From: Cervus elaphus
Taxonomy: Eukaryota; Chordata; Mammalia; Artiodactyla; Cervidae
Direction of reading: 5' to 3'
Assembly: GCF_910594005.1 (NCBI RefSeq)
Contig: NC_057817.1
Span: 33,023,001 to 33,087,000, forward strand
Length of the DNA: 64,000 bases
The notes under the pieces are model-generated. The model saw nothing but the letters and a program-made list of their open reading frames with translations. It searched no databases and was not told the DNA's origin. The position numbers were made by a program, and so were the translations under genes. Shown here piece after piece: positions 46,593 to 57,398 of this stretch (positions within the stretch are counted from its first letter, which is position 1; each line of letters opens with the position of its first letter).

Positions 46593-46978
46593 AGTGCAGT
46601 CTCTCAGTCGTGTCCAACTCTCTGCAACCCCATGGACTGTAGCTTGTCAGGTTCCTCCACCCACGGGATTTTCCAGGCAAGAATACTGGAGTGGGTCCCC
46701 ATTTCCTTCTCCACGGATGCTGCTGCTGCTGCTAAGTCGCTTCAGTCGTGTCCGACTCTGTGCGACCTCATAGAGGGCAGCCCACCAGGCTCCCCCATCC
46801 CTGGGATTCTCCAGGCAAGAATACTGGAGCAGGTTGCCATTTCCTTCTCCAATGCATGAAAGTGAAAAGTGAAAGTGAAGTCGCTCAGTCGTGTCCAGCT
46901 CCTAGCGACCTCATGGACTGCAGCCCACCAGGCCCCTCCGTCCATGGGATTCTCCAGGCAAGAGTACTGGAGGGGGAC
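46593..46978 (-). mobile_element. Three BovA monomers in a row
   Basis: A reversed BovA monomer (46593-46714) abuts a complete reversed BOV-A2 dimer (46717-46978), whose GCTGCTGCTGCTGCTAAGTC start marks the join. Either one SINE inserted at the end of another or a trimer. Confidence 0.9.
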
Positions 46979-47002
46979 AATGCACATCAAATATGTGTCA
47001 GA

Positions 47003-47222
47003 CTCTTTGCTTCCCAGGTGGCGCTGGTGGTAAAGAACCCGTCTGTCAATGCAGGAGATGCAGGAGAGGTGGATTCAATCCCTGGATCCGGAGGATACCC
47101 TGGAGAACATGGCAACCCACTCCAGTATTCTTGCCTGGAGAATCCCATGGACAGAGGAGCCTGGCGGGCTACAGACCATGGGGTCTCGAAGAGTCGGACA
47201 TGACTGAAGTCACCTAGCATGC
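47003..47222 (+). mobile_element. Bov-tA SINE
   Basis: Sense unit: GCTTCCCAGGTGGCGCTGG, GTCAATGCAGGAGATGCAGG, GGATTCAATCCCTGGATCC, then the BovA part ending GAGTCGGACATGACTGAAG. It faces the preceding reversed SINEs at about 25 bases. Confidence 0.93.
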
Positions 47223-47624
47223 TTTCACATCACCCTAATTAAATTCACTCTTCTTTAACAGAACCCACAATTAACCTTAAAAGAGCTAAATTAGTTCTAT
47301 TATGCTAACATTGAGTCCAGGATAATGTAACATATTTATCCACAATAAGAAGTTACATAAAATACAAGTTTCACTTGAGTTCTGATTTCCACAAAGGACC
47401 CTTCTCTGGTACCATCTTTATAACTTTGGTTTCATGCTGTTGTTCTTACTTTTCTATTTTGAGAAAATTTCAAATTTACAGAAATATTCATAGAACTATT
47501 ACAAAGAACTCTTTGATACCAATCACCCGATGCTGCCAATTTAAGTGTTTAGTATTTGTCCCACTTGTTTTACCATTTTCCCTCTCTCTCTCTTTGCCCC
47601 TAAACACTTCATAGTATGAGATTC
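47223..47624. other. Unassigned sequence
   Basis: Nothing recognised; the open frame at 47375-47614 has no domain. Confidence 0.45.
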
Positions 47625-47832
47625 GCTGATGGTTCAGATGGTAAGGGATCTGCCTGCAATGTGGGAGACATGGGTTCAGTCCCCAGGGTGGGAAGATCCC
47701 CTGGAGAAGGGCATGGCAACCCACTCCAGTATTCTTCCCTGGATAATCCCCACAGATGGAGGAGCCGGGAGGGCTATTGTCCACAGAGTCACAGAGTCGG
47801 ACATGACTGAGGGACTAAGCATAGCACAGCAC
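47625..47832 (+). mobile_element. Bov-tA SINE
   Basis: Sense unit: GCTGATGGTTCAGATGGTAA, GGGTTCAGTCCCCAGGGTGG, then GTCGGACATGACTGAGGG and an AGCACAGCACAGC tail. Confidence 0.93.
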
Positions 47833-48045
47833 AGCATTTCATAGTATATTTTCTAAGGTCATCAGGAAATTTAACATAATGCAATAACATTTTTTAATCT
47901 TTAGTCCTTATTCAAATTTCTTCAGTTGTCCTGATAATGTCTTTTATAGCTTTTGTTCTTGCTCCAGGATCTACTTCAGGATACATTCTGCATTTAGTTT
48001 TCATATTTCCTTGGCCTCCTTTAATGTAGAATGAATCTTTTTTTT

Positions 48046-48498
48046 GTTCAGTCATACAGTCATGCCCGACTCTTTGTGACCACATGGACTTCAGGATGCC
48101 AGGCTTCCCTGTCCTTCACCATCTCCCAGAGCTTGCTGAAACTCATGTCCGTTGAGTTGGTGATGCCATCCAACCATCTCGCCCTCTGTCGTCCCCTTCT
48201 CCTTTTGTCTTCAATCTTTTTCAGCATCAGGGTCTTTTCTAATGAATTGGCTCTTCACATCAGGTGGCCAAAGGATTGGAGCTTCAGCCTCAGCATCAGT
48301 TCTTCCAATGAATATTTAGGACTGATTTCCTTTAGGATTGACTGGTTTGATCTCCTTGCAGTCCAAGGGACTCTCAAGAGTCTTCTCCAATACCACATTT
48401 CAAAAGCATCAATTCTTCGGTGCTCAGCCTTCTTTGTGGTCCAGCTCTCACATCCATACATGATTACTGGAAAAACCATAGCTTTAAATATGTGGACC
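48046..48498 (-). mobile_element. BovB 3' fragment
   Basis: Reversed BovB 3' end from GTTCAGTCATACAGTC to ATGATTACTGGAAAAACC. The minus strand at 48255-48533 stays open, with MVFPVIMYGCESW and DAFEMWYWRRLLRVPWTAR. Confidence 0.92.
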
Positions 48499-48994
48499 AT
48501 ATAATTAATCTTTAGCCTGTCTTTTTTCCTCATGACATTCTCATTTTTAGACTCTTTTTTGAAGAGACAGAAAAATGAAAATATTTAGTTTTCCTTAATA
48601 AAATTCTTAGGTTGATTCAACTTGTTTATTAAGTGCTTTATATTCCTAAGATCTTTTATCTGCAGCTCATGACAATATCAAACTGAGCAAATGTCCAAAA
48701 ACTGGATACATTTATAAAAAATTTTTTTAAAGTCCAAGGGCTTTAAAGAACTGGGTTTACAAAAGGCTCTGCCTAAGGCTAAATTGATTGGTGTTCCTTT
48801 TTTTGCCTGGAGACTAAACTTATTGATCTATTTCGTTGTTTTATAATTAACGCGGAAGAGAGAGGAACTCAAAGTATCCAGATTTTAAGGTTTTGTTACT
48901 AAATACAGACTATAAAGAAAATTCTTAGGACTGAGAAGAACACAAAAAGATCCATTTGCCTTATTAAAATATTTTAAAGAACCCAATTTGTTAT
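48499..48994. other. Unassigned sequence
   Basis: No gene or repeat recognised. Confidence 0.5.
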
Positions 48995-49117
48995 TGTTTA
49001 TTCACTCAGTCGAGTCCAACTCTGTGACCCCATGGACTGCAAAGCGTCAGGGTTCCCTGTCCTTCACTATCTCTCTGAGTTTGCTCAAACTAATGTCCAT
49101 TGAGTCGGTGATGCCAA
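48995..49117 (-). mobile_element. BovB extreme 3' end
   Basis: TTCACTCAGTCGAGTCCAAC, then CCCATGGACTGCAAAGCG and GTCCATTGAGTCGGTGATGC. It is severely 5'-truncated. Confidence 0.88.
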
Positions 49118-49309
49118 CAGAAGGTTCAAAATATTGATCTAACTTTTTGGTTTAGTAGAAGGAACTCAGTAGAAGGATTTATTGGACAAATGAAACAATA
49201 ATGAAAGCTACTCAGAGAATGAGACAAGGCTAAGTGCTTTAAAAATTTTTTTTTTAAATCTTGTACCTGTGGCAGACGATGTCAGTGTCCTACTGAGTGC
49301 CTTTTTGCT

Positions 49310-51770
49310 TTTCATATTTTTTAAATTCATTTTTTAAATGAAGGATAATTGCTTTACAGAATTGTGTTCTTTTCCATCAAACATCAACATGAATCAGCCA
49401 TAGGTATACATGTGTTTCCTCCCTCTTGAAACTCCCTTCCATCTCCCTTCTCAGCCCACCCCTCTAGGTCAATACAGAGCTCCTGTTTCAGTTCCCTGAG
49501 TCATGCAGCAAATTCCCATTGGTTCTCTATTTTACACATGGTAATGTAAGTTTCCACATTACTCTCTCCATACATCTCACCCTCTCCTCCCACCTCCCCA
49601 TGTCCATAATGAGTCTGTTCTCTATGTCTGTTTCTCTACTGCTACCCTGCAAATAAATTCACTGGTACCATCTTAGATTCCATATATATGTGTTATATGT
49701 GATATTTATCTTTCTCTTTCTGACTTGCTTCACTCAGTATAATAAGCTCTAGGTTCAGTCACCTCATTAGAAGTGACTCAGATGTGTTCATTTTTATGGC
49801 TGAGTAATATTCCATTGGAAAAGACCCTGATGCTTGGAGGGATTGGGGGCAGGAGGAGAAGGGGACAACAGAGGATGAGATGGCTGGATGGCATCACCGA
49901 CTTGATGGGCATGAGTTTGAGTAAGCTCCGGGAGTTTGTGATAGACAGGGAGGCCTGGCGTGCTGCGATTCGTGGGGTCACAAAGAATTGGACACGACTG
50001 AGCAATTGAACTGAACTGAACTGAATATTCCATTGTACACATATTCCACAGCTCCTTTATACATTTGTCAATGGACATCCAGGTTGCTTCCATGTTCTAG
50101 TGATTGTAAATAGTGCTGCAATGATCATTGGGGTACATGTGTCTTTTCACTTTTGGCTTCCTCACGGCATACGCCTAGGAGTGGGATTGCTGGGTCATAT
50201 GGTGACTTTATTCCTAGTTTTTAAAGAAATCTCCCTTTTGTCTTTCATAGCGGTTGTATCAATTTACATTCCCACCAACAGTACAAGAGGATTCCCTTTT
50301 CTCCACATCCTCTCCACCATTTATTGCTTATAGACTTTTTGATGATGGCCATTCTGACTGGTGTGAGGTGATATCTCATTGTAGTTTTGATTTGCATTTC
50401 TCTAATAATGAGCTAATGTTGAGCATCTTTTCATGTGTTTTTTAGTCATTAGGATATCTTCTTTAGAGAAATGTCTATTTAGGTCTTTTTCCCACTTTTT
50501 GATTGGGTTGTTTGTTTTTCTGGTATTGGGTTGTATGAGCTGCTTGTATATTTTGGAAATTAATCCTTTTTCAGTTGTTTCATTTGCTAGTATTTTCTCC
50601 CATTCTGAGGGTTGTCTTTTCACATTGTTTATAGTTTTCCTTGCTGTGCAAAAGCTTTTAAGTTTAATTTGGTCCCACTTGTTTATTTTTGTTTTCATTT
50701 CCATTACCCTAGGAGGTGGGTTATAGAGAATCTTAATTTGATTTATGTCATTGAGTGTTCTGCCTATGTTTTCCTCTAAGAGTTTTATAGTTTCTGGTCT
50801 TACATTTAGGTCTTTAATCCATTTTGAGGTTATTTTTCTGTATGGTGTTAGGAATTCTAATTCCTAGAATTTGTGTAGGTGTTAGGTTCATTCTAATTTC
50901 TCTTTCTGATTTTTTATTGTTAGTATATAGGAATGCAAGCGATTTCTCTGTATTGATTTTGTATCCTTGGACTCTGCTAAATTCACTAATTAGCTCTAGT
51001 AATTTTCTTATCATTTCTTTTGGGTTTTCTATGTATAGTATCACGTCATCTGCAAACAGTGTGGGTTTTACTTCTTCTTTTCCAATCTGGAGTCCTTTCC
51101 AATCCAATCCTTTTCTTTCTTTTCCTTCTCTGATTGCTGTAGCTAGGACTTACAACACTATGTTGAATAATAGTGGTGAGAGTGGACACCCTTGTCTTAT
51201 TTCTGATCTTAGAGGGAATGCTTTCAGTTTTTCACCATTGTGAATAATGTTTGATATGTGCTTATCATATATGGACTTTACTATGTTGAGGTAGGTTCCT
51301 TCCATGCACATTTTTTTGAAGAGTATTAATCATAAGTGGGTGCTGAATTTTGTCAAAGGCTTTTTCTGCATCTTTTGAGGTGATCAGATGGTTTTAATCT
51401 TTCAATTTGTTAATATGGTGTATCACATTGATTAATTTGCATATATTGAAGAATCCTTGCATCCCTGGAATAAACCCAACTTGATTATGGTGTATGAGCT
51501 TTTTAATGCGTTCTTGAATTCTGTTCACTATAATTTTGTTGAGGATTTTTGCATTTATGTTCATCAGTGATATTGACCTGTAATTTTCTTTTTTTGTGTG
51601 TTGTCTTTGTCTGGTTTTGGTATTAGGGTGATGGTGGTGTCGTAGAATGAGTTTGAAAGTGTTTCTTCCTCTGCAATTTTTTGAAAAAGTTTTAAAAGGA
51701 TAGGCATTCGCTCTTCTCTAAATGTTTGGTAGAATTCACCTGTGAAGCCATCTGGTCCTCCTTCCAGTGC
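49310..51770 (-). mobile_element. L1, 3' half
   Basis: Antisense L1 from the 3'UTR (TGAATCAGCCATAGGTATAC near 49391) through ORF2 to the start of the RT. Minus-strand pieces: NNPIKKWEKDLNRHFSKED (50402-50704), catalytic FADD in TLFADDVILYIENP (50814-51107), and TTITLIPKPDKD (51564-51932). An internal deletion lies near 50850-50880. A BovB fragment interrupts it at 49816-50027. Frames are broken. Confidence 0.88.
49816..50027 (+). mobile_element. BovB 3' fragment in L1
   Basis: GGAAAAGACCCTGATGCTTG to the AACTGAACTGAACTGA tail. ATATTCCATT flanks it on both sides (49807-49816 and 50026-50035) and reads as duplicated L1 sequence. Confidence 0.93.
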
Positions 51771-52949
51771 CTTTTTACTGGAGGTGACATATGGCTTTAG
51801 GGGACAATTTCCACACACACTGCTGACTTTCTCTTCAAGCCCGTGTCTCTCACTGCTTAATAGTCTTCTTTGCCTGCATGCAGGGCAGGCAAAAAAAGTG
51901 GGGAACTCAAAAATCCCAGAAGCAAGCCCCAACCAATGGTAGGAAGGGGTTGGTGGATAAATATTCCAGCTCCCTTGCCCTCAGTGGGACAATTGCAAGG
52001 CATCTTCTACAGGGCCTCTCAGAGTCATTGGTGGGCTCAACTTCAGTCACTAGGGGTGATCACTTGTTTATTAAGACATTGTTTACTGACTTTCCTTCTG
52101 TCCTTGTCTGAGGTTGGCAAAGTCACAAAAGAGACTAAATGTTTCTTTCAAAAGTGTGGACCCTTGGGAAGGTACAGTCCGTGCTGTGGGAGGAAATGTA
52201 CCTGGCTAACATGTTTCAAAGAAACCAGACTAACATATGTGGGAACAGACCTTGAGGATACTAGACTAAAGGGGCTGGATGATAACATGAGGCAGGGGAG
52301 CACTGATTGATAGAGAGGACTTTCCCATGACTCAAGTTTTAGCATCTGAGCCAGGATGGCTGGGGCCAGTCCTAATGACACTGCTTGAATAACTTACCAG
52401 TAAAATGAGGTGAATATGCCAGAACTTCTTCAGCAGAGTTTGAGAAACCTTTCAGAAGAATCAGAGAGGTGGACATATTAGAAAGAACGGACATTAGAAG
52501 AACAAAGAACTCACCAGGTGACCGTATTTCCCAAGAAAACTGAGGGTATGTCCTTCACCAAAACAGTGTAGATGGCACCAAAGCAGAGTGTCACCACTTT
52601 TAAGGGGCTCAGAATTTCTGTAGGCCAGGGCTGATGGTGGCCAGAGCTGTTGCTATTGTACTGAACTCCCTAGTGGCAATGGGATGAGAAGATATTGGAA
52701 TATTAAAGATTGGGTGGAGGGATACAACCATCAGAGTAAGGTGGACATAATTTCCCTAATTGGAAGCAAGGCCAGAAAGGCAACTAAGGCCTTGATGCAC
52801 AGGGACATGTTGATGGCTAAAAAAGTCACAGAGTGAGACAGACAGGCAATCCATGAGGGTGTTGCTTGACTGCTGTGACCAAAAGAGCTCCAAAGTGTGT
52901 GAAGCAGAAAGCTGATACAACCTGCAGTAATGGAAAATTACTTTCATGC
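51771..52949. other. Unassigned; possibly decayed retroviral gag side
   Basis: It precedes retroviral pol remnants in the same orientation. A plus-strand cysteine cluster (FQKCGPLGRYSPCCG, near 52148-52193) vaguely recalls a nucleocapsid zinc knuckle, but the spacing is wrong. Unproven. Confidence 0.3.
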
Positions 52950-53160
52950 TGGCTTCCCTGGTGGTTCAGGTGGTAAAGAATCTGCCTGCAATGCAGGAGA
53001 CCTGGGTTCGATCCCCGGGTTGGGAAGATCCCTTGGAGAAGGGAATGGCAACCCATTCCAGTATTCTTGCCTGGAGAATCCCATGGACAGAGGCTCCTGG
53101 CGGGCTGCAGTCCATGGGGTCGCAAAGGGTTGGACATGTCTGAGCAACTAACACACACAT
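52950..53160 (+). mobile_element. Bov-tA SINE, well preserved
   Basis: GGCTTCCCTGGTGGTTCAGG, AATGCAGGAGACCTGGGTTC, GATCCCCGGGTTGGGAAG, through to GAGCAACTAACACACAC. The A and B boxes are near consensus. It sits within the decayed retrovirus. Confidence 0.96.
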
Positions 53161-53597
53161 CATGGAAAATTATGAACCCTCTCCCATTTTGCAGACCTGA
53201 GTCAGTGCTCAGTCCTCAGCTCATTGATTGAAAGGGAAGACAGTTTCCTTTGAGGAAGACTTGGCAGTGCCGATATGTAAGTATATGCAATAATTATACC
53301 CGAAGAGACCTATAGATGATAATACTCAACTCTTTCAAGGGCTACTGGACATAGGAACTGAGCTTACAGTAATAATAATGGGAAAAATACCATGACAGTC
53401 TCCCTGTAGAGTGAGGAGGTTGGAGGCCTGGTGATAAATAAAGTCCTGGTCCAAGACTACCTGAGAGTGGGTCCAGTGAACTCCAGATGCTCATCTTATT
53501 CCTGGTCCCTAAACACACAATCAGTATGAATGTCATGCTGTACCACTGACATTATATTAGTAGACTTGGTGAGCAGGAAATGGTTGTAGATGTTTTT
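53161..53597 (+). pseudogene. Endogenous retrovirus protease remnant
   Basis: The plus strand at 53342-53371 encodes LLDIGTELTV, resembling the retroviral aspartic-protease active site with the usual glycine-bearing triad altered. Downstream text keeps the character of a protease flap and C-terminal region but has stops. It is an old, non-functional copy. The retroviral class is not determined. Confidence 0.6.
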
Positions 53598-54197
53598 TCA
53601 GTCGCTCAGTCATGTCTGACTCTTTGTGACCCCATGGACTTCAGCACACCAGGCTTCCCTGTCCTTTATCATCTCCTGGAGTTTGCTCAAACTCAAGTCC
53701 ATTGAGTCGGTGATGCCATCCAGCCATCTCGTCCTCTATCACCCTCTTCTCCTCCTGCCTTCGATCTTTCCCAACATGAGGGTCTTTTCTAATGAGTCGG
53801 CTCTTCACATCAGGTGACCAAAGTATTGCAGCTTCAGCTTCAACATCAGTCCTTCTGATGAATATTGAGGAATGATTTCCTTTAGGATTGACTGGTGTGG
53901 TTTCCTTGAAGTCCAAGGGACTCTCAAGAGTCTTCTCCAACACTACATTTCAAAAGCATCAGTTCTTCAGCTTTTAGCCTTCTTTATAGTTCAACTCTCA
54001 CATCTATACATGACTACTGAAAAAACCATAACTTTGACTGTACGGACCTTTGTTGGCAAAGTAATGTCTCTGCTTTTTAATATGCTGTCTAGGTGATAGC
54101 TTTTCTTCCAAGAAGGAAGTGTCTTTTAATTTCGTGGCTACAGTCACCATTTGCAGTGATTTTGCAGCGATTTTGCAGCCCAAGAAAATAAAGTCTA
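53598..54197 (-). mobile_element. BovB 3' fragment
   Basis: Reversed BovB 3' end from TTTTTTCAGTCGCTCAGTC to AGCCCAAGAAAATAAAGTCT. The BovB RT C-terminal part is broken by stops. A short local duplication, AGTGATTTTGCAGCGATTTTGCAGC, lies near its 5' side (about 54156-54180). Confidence 0.92.
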
Positions 54198-54365
54198 AAT
54201 ACTCTTTTATGCCCTGGAAAGACAGATTCATGTCAGAGAATGGGGAAGGGCTATTAACTCTCTATATACTGAGGGGCCTTTTAAATCAGTGAAGTTCTGG
54301 GGTCATGTTTGGGAAATCTCCTCCAAGGTGAAAGAGAAGTTATTCTACCTTATACCTCTGGTGTG

Positions 54366-54570
54366 TGTGTGCTTAGTCACTCAGTTGTATCAGACTCTTT
54401 GCGACCCCCATGGACTGTAGCCCACCAGGCTCCTCCATCCATGGGGATTCTCCAAGCAAGAATACTGGAATGGGTTGCCATGCCCTTCTGCAGGGGATGT
54501 GCCTAACCCAGGGATCGAACCCAGGTCTCCCACATTGCAGGAAGATTCTTTACCCTCCTACCACTGTGAA
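54366..54570 (-). mobile_element. Bov-tA SINE
   Basis: Reversed unit: TGTGCTTAGTCACTCAGTTG to a decayed tRNA-like head near TACCCTCCTACCACTGTG. Confidence 0.92.
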
Positions 54571-54696
54571 AAAGGCATTGCCCTTAGTAGATCTCTTTGG
54601 ATTTTGGAGACACTGTAAATCATACCTGGAAATAGAGCTCCAATCCTTTTATCAGGTGATAGATTGCCAGTTTTGAGTGGTATCCAGAGCAATAAG

Positions 54697-54898
54697 GGCT
54701 TCCCAGGTGGCTCAGAGGTAAAGAATCTGCCTGTCAATGCAGGAGATGCAGGAGAGGTGGGTTTGATCCCTGGGTCAGGATGATCCCCTGGAGAGGGAAA
54801 TGGCAACCCACTCTAGTATTCTTGCTTGGAAAAATCCCATGGACAGGGGAGACTGGCAGCTACAGTCCATGGGACACGGTTTATCAACTGAACACTCA
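54697..54898 (+). mobile_element. Bov-tA SINE
   Basis: Sense unit: GGGCTTCCCAGGTGGCTCAG, GGTTTGATCCCTGGGTCAGG, then the BovA part ending near TTTATCAACTGAACAC. Confidence 0.93.
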
Positions 54899-55903
54899 CG
54901 CAGACACAGAGAAATAAAATATTCTGAAAAATTTTCAGTCTGGAGTGCAAGGTCCTTTGCCACTTACACAGATCCCCTGGAACAGAAGTAAGATAAGGAT
55001 GCTGTTGGCCAAACAGTCTCAGCCAAACGCCAATGGGAAAGTCTCAGCACAGATTCACTCGGAGTTGTGGAGCAAGTCCCTGCTGCCTGTATCAGACAAC
55101 TGCTGTCCATTCAGGAAGCAGCTTTAGGCATGCTGCTGGGTGGACTCTCTGGTGATGGGAAGTCAAATGACTTGAAACCAGAGCATTATCAGATTCATGA
55201 AGTCATACATTTGAATAGGCAGGGAAGACATCAGTTGTTTGATGAGAGAGTTACATTTGAGATCAGACTCAAGCACATGTCCAGAGACATAAGCATAAAA
55301 CATAAACAGATGGCCTAGATCAGCATGTTACCTACCCAGATTCACCAACGCTTCCCCCTCAGTTCACACCTGTGGCCTTGCTGGAGCTTCCTTAAAACCA
55401 GGTTAAGGGCGGAAGAGGAAAGTACTCGGGCCTAAGTCACAGGTGGGTCATCATATAGGTATGAGAAGGAAAAAAAACTGATGCTGCTGCATTAAAGTCT
55501 GACACAGGGATTATCTTGAAAGACAGGAGTAAGAGGAATCTCCCCAGCATGCAGAGCTTTTAAGGGTACACATGGTCATCAACCTTGTGCAGAGGGAGCA
55601 ACAGCCTGAGGTAAGGATAAACTCATGGGCAGCAGCAAATGGCTTGGCTGGCAGGTCAAGAAGCTGGAAGGAGCAAGATTAGAGTCCTGGAGACCAGACA
55701 GTCTGGTCTAACATGTGGTTAAACCATTAGGAGCAGCCACAAAGTATGCAGATTTTTTTCTCTTGTCAATCTCTATTAAGTACTTATCCATCTCAGAGGA
55801 GGCAGAGATTAATCTGCTCAGCAGGGTGACTCACACAGTGATTATCAGCCAGCTTCTGTCCTTGGCCACCCAAGTACTTGCACAATGGGTCCACAAAAAG
55901 AGC

Positions 55904-55930
55904 TGGTGGTGGGGGGGGCGGGGGGGGGGC
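55904..55930 (+). repeat. G-run, possible G-quadruplex
   Basis: GGTGGTGGGGGGGGCG followed by about ten G. Composition could allow a quadruplex; no promoter context is visible. Confidence 0.8.
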
Positions 55931-56092
55931 AGGTGACTATTTATAGGTTTACCCACACACACTTTCTCCCATCAAAACTGATGTAGGTTCTGCTGCTGTT
56001 TATCTTCTGCCCTTGTCAGCAGCAGGGAACAATGAGGGAGACCAGCAAGCCACATGGTGGCAAGTTGATTACATCAAACCTTTCCAACATGA

Positions 56093-56275
56093 AAAGTGAA
56101 AGTGTTAGTCGCCCAATTGTGTCCAACTCTTCATGTAGATCGCCAGCCTCCTCTGTCCATGGGATTCTCCAGGCAAGAATACTGGAGTGGGTTGCCATTT
56201 CCTTCTCCAAGGGATTTTCCCTACGAACCCGTCTCCTGCATTGCAGGCAGGTTCTTTACTGTCTGAGCCACCAAG
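56093..56275 (-). mobile_element. Bov-tA SINE, slightly deleted
   Basis: Reversed unit: AGTGTTAGTCGCCCAATTG to CTGTCTGAGCCACCAAGAAT. A short internal deletion lies near 56140. Confidence 0.92.
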
Positions 56276-56392
56276 AATATCCAAACCTGGGATACCTGAA
56301 TCTTGATTTCATACTTCCCACCTGAAGGGGGCAGCAATTCTTTTTCTTTCTTTTTTTCTTTTTGTCTTGTTTTATATATAAATCCAAATTTA

Positions 56393-56983
56393 TTTTTTGG
56401 GAGCTCCAAAATCACTGCAGATGGTGAATGCAGCCATGAAATTAAAAGACGCTTACTGTTTGGAAGGAAAGTTATGAGCAACCTAGATGGCATATTAAAA
56501 AGCAGAGACATTACTTTGCCAACAAAGGTCCGTCTGGTCAAGGCTATGGTTTTTCCAGTGGTCATGTATGGATGTGAGAGTTGGACTGTGAAAAAAGCTG
56601 AATGCTGAAAAATTGATGCTTTTGAACAATGATGTTGGAGAAGACTCTTGAGAGTCCCTTGGACTGCAAGGAGATCCAACCAGTCCATCCTAAAGGAGAT
56701 CATTGGAAGGACTGATGCTGAAGCTGAAACTCCAGTACTTTGGCCACCTCACGTGAAGAGTTGACTCATTGGAAAAGACCCTGATGCTGGGAGGGATTGG
56801 GGGCAGGAGGAGAAGGGGACAACAGAGGATGAGATGACTGGATGGCATCACCGACTTGATGGGCATGGGTTTGGGTAGACTCCGGGAGTTGGTGATGGAC
56901 AGGGAGGCCTGGAGTGCTGCAATTCATGGGGTCGCAAAGAGTCGGACACGACTGAGCGACTGAACTGAACTGACTGAACTGAT
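56393..56983 (+). mobile_element. BovB 3' fragment
   Basis: Sense BovB from GGGAGCTCCAAAATCACTGC to the GAACTGAACTGACTGAACTGA tail. At 56303-56608 the C-terminal coding part is open, with LPTKVRLVKAMVFPVVMYG. Confidence 0.93.
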
Positions 56984-57178
56984 ATATTAATTGGTTTTTT
57001 ATAATAATCCCTATTTTGCCAGTAAGGAAACTGAAGAGCAGAGAAGTGAACAGTCAGAATGCCACACAGTGCTGGGGAAGGTTTTGAACGAATTTTTGAA
57101 ACAGAAAGAGCCAGTTTCTTCTTCCACACTATACTACTCAATGCTCAGAGGTAGTCCTCCTGTCACAGAGGATTGTGC

Positions 57179-57398
57179 TATGCTCAGTCACTTCCGTCCT
57201 GTCCAACACTTTGAGATCCTATGGACCATAGCCCGCCAGGCTCCTCTGTCCATGGGATTCTCCAGGCAAGAATACAGGAGTAGATTGCCATGCCCTCCTC
57301 CAGGGGATCTTCCTGACTCAGGAATAGAACCCGTGTCTCTTATGTCTCCAGCATTGCAGATGGATTCTTTACCCACTGAGCCACTTGGGAAGCCCTTA
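57179..57398 (-). mobile_element. Bov-tA SINE
   Basis: Reversed unit from TATGCTCAGTCACTTCCG to the tRNA-like head CACTGAGCCACTTGGGAAGC. Confidence 0.93.

Larger units (their letters stand above)
54198..56092 (+). pseudogene. Endogenous retrovirus pol remnant
   Basis: Decayed pol pieces in order. An RT-connection-like piece with LVDLFGFWRH lies at about 54579-54610. An RNase-H-region piece with LWSKSLLPVSDNC lies at about 55063-55103, and another at 55627-55720. An integrase-region piece encoding TWWQVDYI lies at 56052-56075, which includes the first catalytic Asp position. Stops and frameshifts occur throughout. Two Bov-tA copies (54366-54570, 54697-54898) interrupt it. Assignment is by recognition of motif order; the family is uncertain. 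Confidence 0.6.

Noticed and set aside
52148..52193. Cysteine cluster resembling a nucleocapsid zinc knuckle
   Set aside because: The spacing between the cysteines does not fit the CCHC pattern and the histidine position is Arg. Kept only as a hint in the unassigned feature.
52950..53020. tRNA-like sequence with good A and B boxes (also at 30720-30817 and 47010-47080)
   Set aside because: These are the tRNA-derived heads of Bov-tA SINEs, continuous with the BovA part or truncated from it. tRNA predictors may call them, but they are not functional tRNA genes.
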